64,000 nucleotides of DNA from Endothia cerciana (taxonomy: Eukaryota > Ascomycota > Sordariomycetes > Diaporthales > Cryphonectriaceae). The notes below the pieces were generated by a model that was not told where the DNA came from, ran no database searches, and saw only the letters and a program-made list of their open reading frames with translations. The position numbers and the translations under genes are program-made. The number at the start of each line of letters is the position of its first letter. The first letter of the stretch is position 1. The stretch lies in assembly GCA_026119935.1 (NCBI GenBank), contig JALRMH010000002.1, positions 1,612,001 to 1,676,000 on the forward strand, in the 5' to 3' direction. Positions 58,392 to 64,000 of this stretch are shown piece by piece.

Positions 58392-60839
58392 AGTCAACAC
58401 GGCGTGGCGTCGTGATGATGATGCTGGTGGTGGTGGTGGCTGTCTGGGTATGGCGCTGGTGCGTCACAGGAGGCGGCTGCTCGTGTGAGCACGTTTCTGA
58501 TGAGCCTCCTCAGATGGTCCGTCCTCTATGCATCCATATGCTCAGGGCAAGTCTGAAAATACAAGAGTGGAGGTTTCGAAACGGATATGGGCACACAGCG
58601 GAGTCCCCTCTACAGATAGGGAGGACGGAATGATGCGATCTGCGCTGTCTGGGCAGAATACAAGACACCGAACAGACCGGCGAGCTGTCGAAGGAGAAGC
58701 AATACAGGAGGGAATGCTGAATCGGAGAAGCGAGGAGAACGACGGGGCCATTAATTAGAGGAACACTCCAAGTAAAGCAGACCTGGTCATCCGGTCCGGT
58801 CTACCGCTGACCAAACTCGCTGCCAGGCGGCCTGAGAACACGAACACGCACGCAACGAGCGCGCGCCGATCATATTTCCGTCTGGATAGTTCATCCTGAA
58901 GTGGAGCTGGGGTCGTTGACATGCGCGCCTCGAGACAGCGCAGCAGAACAAACATCGCTGCGGTCACCGTCTGAACAAGGAATTGTGTGAGACGGTAACA
59001 CCGGAGGGGAGTGGCCCACCTGGACTCATTGGCCCAGGCTGGACTGGGCTGCCGAAGCCCGCTTGGGCAGGGGAACAAGGTCGGTGAGCCTCGCGAACAA
59101 GCTTCCCGGGGTCCCGGGGTTCCAGGTGCTAAGACGGCTAAGCTCAATGACCCGCTCGCGCCCACGGACGCTGGGATCGCCCTCGGGTCTCCGGATTTTG
59201 GGACGGCTGGCCGTCTTGGCACACAGCTGTGACATGACGTTGAACCTGAAACCAGATGTGCCAGCCCGGCGGGGACAGTTGAGGAGCCGCACAGGGGTCG
59301 CTCCAGGGGGGGACAGTGGGCATCTCGTTTTGAGGGCTCGACGGATCGTCGCTGGACGATTGCGGTTGACGTGTGCCCGACGGCCAGATAGTAGCCGCCG
59401 GCTTCCTGCGGGTTTCAGTCTGGGCGACGATCGCGTCCCGTTTTCAGAGCCTCTTGACGAGCGCAAGTGCTGGCGACACTACTCCCGGTGTGGCCTTGCT
59501 GTGCCGCCTGACTACTTCTCATTGAGGGCGGTAGAGACTGTGGAGAATTTGCTGCCAAAAGAGACCCGTCATGTCCATATTCCCCCACTGGAACGATAAA
59601 GACACCAAGAGAGACTTCCACGCGGCCTGTCTCGAAGCGCCCGAACCTTCCAGGACGTAAGAAGGGGGTGTGGTCTCGCCGGTGATGCCGCTGCTTTTCA
59701 GATGAGATGACCTAGAGCTGAGACCCTTCGCCCACCGTTCCGGCAATCTTGAGATCGGACGGCGCACGAGGGCCAAGGCTTGTCAAAAAAAAAAGGAAGA
59801 AGAAACCACCCCCCCCCCCCAAAAAATAAAGACAGGTCCAATAGGGACGGACACGGAGAGAGTGGTGAAGAGGTAAGCATCTGACAGACTAGAGCAGGGG
59901 GAAGTGGGAATACCCGAATCCTCACGATCGACGCGTGCAATGACAGCCAGTGAAGTCCCTGTACAGGCTACCAAGCTGCTGCAGAAGGACACAAACTCTG
60001 ATCGAGGATGGTCGTGGGATTATGGAAAGGTGGAGAGGAGTGTGCCGGCCTTCCGAGAATTTCTAAGCCAGCCCGGAACATGGGAAGAAGACGGACCGAG
60101 CCGGAGGCCGGTCACTCGAGTGGTAATGTCCTCGCTTCGTGTTAATGGCGAGTTGAGGAGAGTCTCAATCCTGTTACCATAGTACCATAGTACTTCCCTA
60201 ATACCATAGTAGGCATTATCCTAAGATCCATCTCGAATTTCGCAACAGATCCAGACTGTTGTAAGTCGGTCATACCGACCAAGTCTTATGCTGCTGGCAT
60301 CCGTCATTCGCCCTCGAGCAATTTCCCATATGAACTGCAAGAAGAATGGATGGATAGTCGATAGCGATTCTGCATTTGCTAATGCTCTTATTAAATGCAG
60401 TATCAGTCGGCACCAGATGCTCCGGTCATTCCTGACGGGGCACGCCGACTTGATTATCGACAAAAATCTACCCTTCTCACCGCGCCACTCAGCAGCATCT
60501 CGATGCTATGCGCCACGCCCGCGTCCCGCAGATGCGCTCTGGCTGGAAGGGACGGCTGCCCCGGCGGTGTGAAGTGCTCTCAGTTGCTGATGGTATTCCT
60601 CGTCGACTGAGCCAGTTTCGAGAAACTTGACAAATCCACCATTGCTGTGGTCTGCTGAGATGAAGCCCGGTTGATTCTGCGTATGAAGGCCCGCAGGCCC
60701 GAGATATTAGCACGAGGAATGCTAGGGAGGCTCTCGGGCCCACCGGCTGTACTCTCTTTTGGTGACAACAGATTTTCTATGTGTTTCTTCAACCCGCGGC
60801 CAGAGATGTTCTGATTGTTACGGTGGGACAATTTGTCGT
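58392..60839. other. Intergenic, no gene seen
   Basis: 5' flank of the permease, then unassigned sequence with a C12 run at 59809-59820. A tandem ACCATAGT motif lies at about 60176-60210. No recognisable coding region. Confidence 0.5.
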
Positions 60840-61588
60840 TGTTGGTATTTGGATCCATGTGACACCAGGGCGCGGGACGCAAACACCCAGGAGCATAATA
60901 TTTAAAGTAATGTAGAAGATCAAAACGGCTTCCAGAACCAACCCAGATACAAACATGTGCCCACATGACCGGTTTGAAGATCCGCAGGTAGAATACCAGT
61001 AGTGACGTCTTGATAGACATCATGGTAAAGCGGCCAAGCACGACACTTTCGGTGGTTACCTGGAAGAGATGGTCCGTCATTTCCGATATAGGAACATCCC
61101 ATTGATGTCGGCCAAGCGGATTTCCGAGAACTATAACCAATCAATTAACTGAAGGCGCTAAGGCATAGACGCTGCCGGCGTTTAACATACTTGGTAACAG
61201 AACTACACAGAAAGCTACTATGAGGGCCTATGGCTGGGGTCAGTCTGACAAGTGAATATATCTTCTAGCCAAGGTCTCAGGACACCAACAGTTGCAATGA
61301 TAAAGATTTACTGGGGTTCTCGTCAGCAAGGACTCATCCAAATGTGTTTGCATAAGGAGATGGTGTCTATATTATCCACATACCATCATATAAGCCAAGA
61401 GTACGAGCCAACTTTAAGCGAGTTCCAATGCAAAGAATCAGGGCGGTAAGCATAAGGGGAACTAGTACGTAGATACCAATCCGCGGTACATAGCCGGCGG
61501 ATACTGGATCAACGAAATTCGGGGTGACGCCCTCCGGAGGCTGGGTAGAAGGAATTTGAGATAGATCTATACGCTTGAGACCAGCCAT
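60840..61588 (-). pseudogene. SAT4/rhodopsin-like fungal membrane domain relic
   Basis: The minus strand opens with an ATG at 61588 and PPEGVTPNFVDPVSAGYVPR, then a TM helix VLVPLMLTALILCIGTRLKL and ARTLGLYDG, followed by a GTATGT donor. This matches the start of fungal SAT4-type integral membrane proteins ('PPPGVxPNFxxP', 'RxxxKxxxxRxxGxDD'). The next expected segment is closed by stops, with IFIIATVGVLRPW visible near 61300. Further on, GNPLGRHQWDVP and LLVFYLRIFKPVMWAHVCIW fit the family's 'GKHxWDVP' and 'KLSILxLYLRIF' blocks. Stops between blocks suggest decay, though a divergent intron structure could hide a working gene. Confidence 0.55.
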
Positions 61589-62659
61589 GGTGGTGGTCTT
61601 GAAAGGCTAGAAACGTAGTGATAGCCGGGGACGGAATAGACTTAACTCAGACCTTAGGGACTGCTATGAAAGTTTCGAGGGGGGCGCGAAAAACTGAAAG
61701 GGCAATGTTCTTCTGAGAATGAAGAGGGTTCTGGTTAACATTGCATCGGTAAGTTGGAAAACGGCCGGGCGCAAAGGACGGAGAAAAGCAAGTCGGGACT
61801 AAAAGAAATGGCAAGACATGGGCTAGCGAGCACAGACAGTCACCAGAGATGGCACACTCAAAAGTAAAGATGCGCGTGTGTTGACGCCTAAGGGTGAATG
61901 ACGAAAATGAGAGACAGCGGCCCCCAAGTTACATAGGCTCACCCTCCTATTCCATTAGAGCAAGCCTATCACCACCCACCTACCGACATTTCCAAGTCGC
62001 CTAGGTTACCCAGTCGCTGGGAGGGCTTTGACTAGTGCCTACGAAGGGAGATCAATAGTTGCTGAAAATACACAGTGTGGTGTAACATTATAGAGGCCCG
62101 GCATGTCTGTAGACTCCAGTCTCCTCTCTAGGAAAGGCAGGAAGCCCAGTGAGCTCGGTGCCACTAATGCTCTGACATTTTGCATGCAATGTGACCCCAG
62201 GAATCTAACCAGGGAGCTGTTGTGGAACTATAGCCAGTGATCTGATTCTCCGCACTGCCCATGTCTCTTTGAGAACGATGGCTGAAAGTGCTGCCAGGTC
62301 ATTTACAGCCCCCGCTCTTGTTCTTAGGGGGAGGGGGGCTAGAATGGTTCCTGAGTCTCCCCGCAACAGCCTGGACTCATGCAGTCAGGAGCATGGGTGA
62401 CATCGAATGCCAATTAACATGGCAGTAGACAACATTGTATTATGCACAGGAGTACTTGCTCGACTTCGTCAACACTCGTCTGCAGCCGGCTTCCAGTAGG
62501 GGCTGAACATCAGCCCGATAAGTCTCCTCACAGCAACCACAATTCATGAAGCCAGCAGCCCAGGCGGCACGCGTTGGTCAGAGGCGCTGAAGGTAAGGCA
62601 GCCATATGGGGGCAGCTTGCAGCGGATATCGCTAGCAGATCATCTCAATAGCCAGGCCC
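61589..62659. other. Intergenic, no gene seen
   Basis: 5' flank of the SAT4-like relic and 3' flank of the PrpF-like gene. Only short frames are present. Confidence 0.5.
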
Positions 62660-63907
62660 TCATTGCTTCCAGAATATCGTGCCCTCCATCAGCCTCCTTG
62701 CCGTTCTATACACTGCTGCACTTTCAAGATTACCTTCAGCATCATAGTTGGCATTGACCTTGAGCAAACCCGTGGGGTGGGATATCTCCAGATCGCCGGC
62801 CCGCCCCTCCTGCGTCTGAAGGCATTGGTGAACCACCGACCCAGGAATGTTTGCTGCTGCAGCAAGCGACAAGGCCACAGTAACGGGCACAGCCTTGTGC
62901 GGTTGTCCCACAGACAAGGCCCTGACGCAGATGTCCCCCTTCTCTGGGCCTGTGTGACGATCTCGCCGAGGCGTCCATACCATGGCGATCTTCGGGACGC
63001 TCTCGGGGACGTCGACGAGCTCCTCCGCTAGGCCCATCCTGACACCCGCCGTCCGTCTGATGGCTTCTAGACCTCTCATCAAGCCTGTATTCTTTCCTAT
63101 GCCCTGCGGCATGAAGTCGTCGGGGATGTGCCCGTTGACCTCCTCGGCATCGACAAACACGCAGGGGTTCCCAGCATCGATACACGTCGCGCGCTTGTCC
63201 CCTAAGGTGTCCACCACGATACCGGTTGGCAGGAGCTTGCCAGTCCGCGAGCCAGCGGGGTCCAGAAAGTCCAGCCTCACCGGTGCCGCGGTCCCAGCAA
63301 CTCCGTCAATCGCGAAGTCACCGGACGCAGCGGCCTCCCCATCCACAATTGGGAATGTCGAGCGGATAATCTTGCCCGTATTGGTGTTGTGGATATTTAC
63401 CACACAATCGCCGTCATCCCTCATTCTTGGCGTTACCAGCCCGCTGTCCACAGCAAACGGCCCTATCGCGGCACTCATGTTGCCACAGTTCGAGCTGTAG
63501 TCGACGCCACTATCCTTCACGCCTATGGCGGCAAAGGTGTAGTCCAAGTCCGCAGCCTCGCCGACCGTAGACGGGCCAACCACGCAGACTTTGGACAGAC
63601 TCGATATACCACCGCCCATGCCGTCTAGCTGGCGGCCGTACAGATCGGGACTGCCGATCACGCCGCGGAAGATACTAGCCCATCCCTCCCTGTCCGCAGG
63701 CAGATCCTGCGCCTTGAAGATGACGGCGCGTGAGGTACCGCCCCGGTAGTACGCCGCTGCCAGACGGTTCTGTCTCATCATGGGCGAGGTGGACGACGAG
63801 GTGGCTCTGGTGAGACTTGAACGGCGCGGACCGACGATGGGGCCCCTACGTGCTGTGATGGCTGCGGCGAGAGAGGCCCGAGGCGACCGCACGGATATTG
63901 TTGACAT
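62660..63907 (-). CDS. PrpF/DUF453-family isomerase
   Basis: Intronless frame of 415 residues. The first ~42 residues are Arg/Ser/Ala-rich without acidic residues (TISVRSPRASLAAAITARR), typical of a mitochondrial targeting peptide. The body has the diaminopimelate-epimerase-like double fold of the PrpF family: AAYYRGGTSRAVIFKAQDLP, then DGMGGGISSLSKVCVV and DYSSNCGNMSAAIGPFAVDS (Cys about 141). In the second half come CIDAGNPCVFV and SHPTGLLKVNANYD. PrpF proteins isomerise aconitate or methylaconitate in the methylcitrate cycle. Relatives are 4-oxalomesaconate tautomerase and methylitaconate isomerase. In fungi the role is usually unassigned, so the exact substrate is open. The stop lies 54 codons after the last core motif, so the protein appears complete. 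Confidence 0.85.
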   Translation of the reverse strand: MSTISVRSPRASLAAAITARRGPIVGPRRSSLTRATSSSTSPMMRQNRLAAAYYRGGTSRAVIFKAQDLPADREGWASIFRGVIGSPDLYGRQLDGMGGGISSLSKVCVVGPSTVGEAADLDYTFAAIGVKDSGVDYSSNCGNMSAAIGPFAVDSGLVTPRMRDDGDCVVNIHNTNTGKIIRSTFPIVDGEAAASGDFAIDGVAGTAAPVRLDFLDPAGSRTGKLLPTGIVVDTLGDKRATCIDAGNPCVFVDAEEVNGHIPDDFMPQGIGKNTGLMRGLEAIRRTAGVRMGLAEELVDVPESVPKIAMVWTPRRDRHTGPEKGDICVRALSVGQPHKAVPVTVALSLAAAANIPGSVVHQCLQTQEGRAGDLEISHPTGLLKVNANYDAEGNLESAAVYRTARRLMEGTIFWKQ

Positions 63908-64000
63908 TAGTATCGGGCGATGAGAGACATGGTACTGTCGGATTTGTCCGTGGATATTTAACGGGGCTGTGATGTTCTGTTTCCCAAGGGGATGGATGCA
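63908..64000. other. 5' flank of the PrpF-like gene
   Basis: Ninety-three bases upstream of the start codon, cut by the window edge. Nothing specific is seen. Confidence 0.5.

Noticed and set aside
6740..61600. Repeat-induced point mutation (RIP) as the cause of the pseudogenes
   Set aside because: The breaks I can see are mainly single-base insertions and isolated stops, and the relics are not strikingly AT-rich. RIP would give dense C-to-T changes in duplicated DNA.
1..64000. CRISPR arrays, bacterial operons, rRNA genes and intact transposons
   Set aside because: No direct-repeat/spacer pattern, no polycistronic spacing, no rRNA-like sequence, and no transposase, reverse transcriptase or terminal repeats were recognised.

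Overview
The window is about 64 kb of nuclear DNA from a filamentous ascomycete, most likely a Sordariomycete. The basis is: monocistronic genes on both strands with kilobase-scale spacers; short GT..AG introns of about 55-130 nt, often with CTAAC/CTGAC-like branch sites; a strong G/C bias at third codon positions; fungal-only families (DUF3433, a SAT4/rhodopsin-like membrane domain, an Ala/Gly-rich fungal N-terminal domain); and no operons, Shine-Dalgarno sites or CRISPR. All calls were made by reading translations and splice sites by eye. No database search was run.

Layout. 0-3 kb: no gene recognised. 3.1-5.6 kb: a six-exon DHA2-type MFS drug transporter. 5.6-16.1 kb: a gene-poor stretch with one decayed zinc-finger-like gene near 7-8 kb and many poly-G/C tracts and microsatellites. 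16.1-19.0 kb: a two-exon single-pass membrane protein with an EGF-like module. 21.0-26.2 kb: a ten-exon APC-family permease and a three-exon FAD-dependent amine/amino-acid oxidase, divergently transcribed from a shared 1.1 kb spacer and plausibly an uptake-plus-oxidation module. 26.4-27.7 kb: a BTB/POZ protein. 28.3-31.0 kb: a frameshifted ankyrin-type gene. 32.4-34.0 kb: a disordered protein. 37.3-39.9 kb: a polyQ DUF3433 membrane protein. 42.7 kb: an intron-containing tRNA-Gly(UCC). 44.6-45.6 kb: a small secreted protein. 46.8-48.4 kb: a convergent pair, a Dabb-domain protein and a START/SRPBCC-like protein. 50.0-52.5 kb: a cluster of four broken genes (polyketide synthase ketosynthase, short-chain dehydrogenase, beta-lactamase/transesterase-like, berberine-bridge-type oxidase). 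54.0-55.7 kb: D-arabinono-1,4-lactone oxidase. 56.2-58.4 kb: a MUP1/LAT-type amino acid permease. 60.8-61.6 kb: a SAT4-like membrane-protein relic. 62.7-63.9 kb: a PrpF-family isomerase.

The most interesting region is 46.8-52.5 kb. The broken genes have the composition of a fungal secondary-metabolite cluster, and two intact small genes with folds that can serve as polyketide cyclases lie next to it. The broken genes carry single-base indels and stop codons, whereas every intact gene in the window reads cleanly, so sequencing error is not the simplest explanation. The permease/oxidase pair is the best candidate for a working functional unit.
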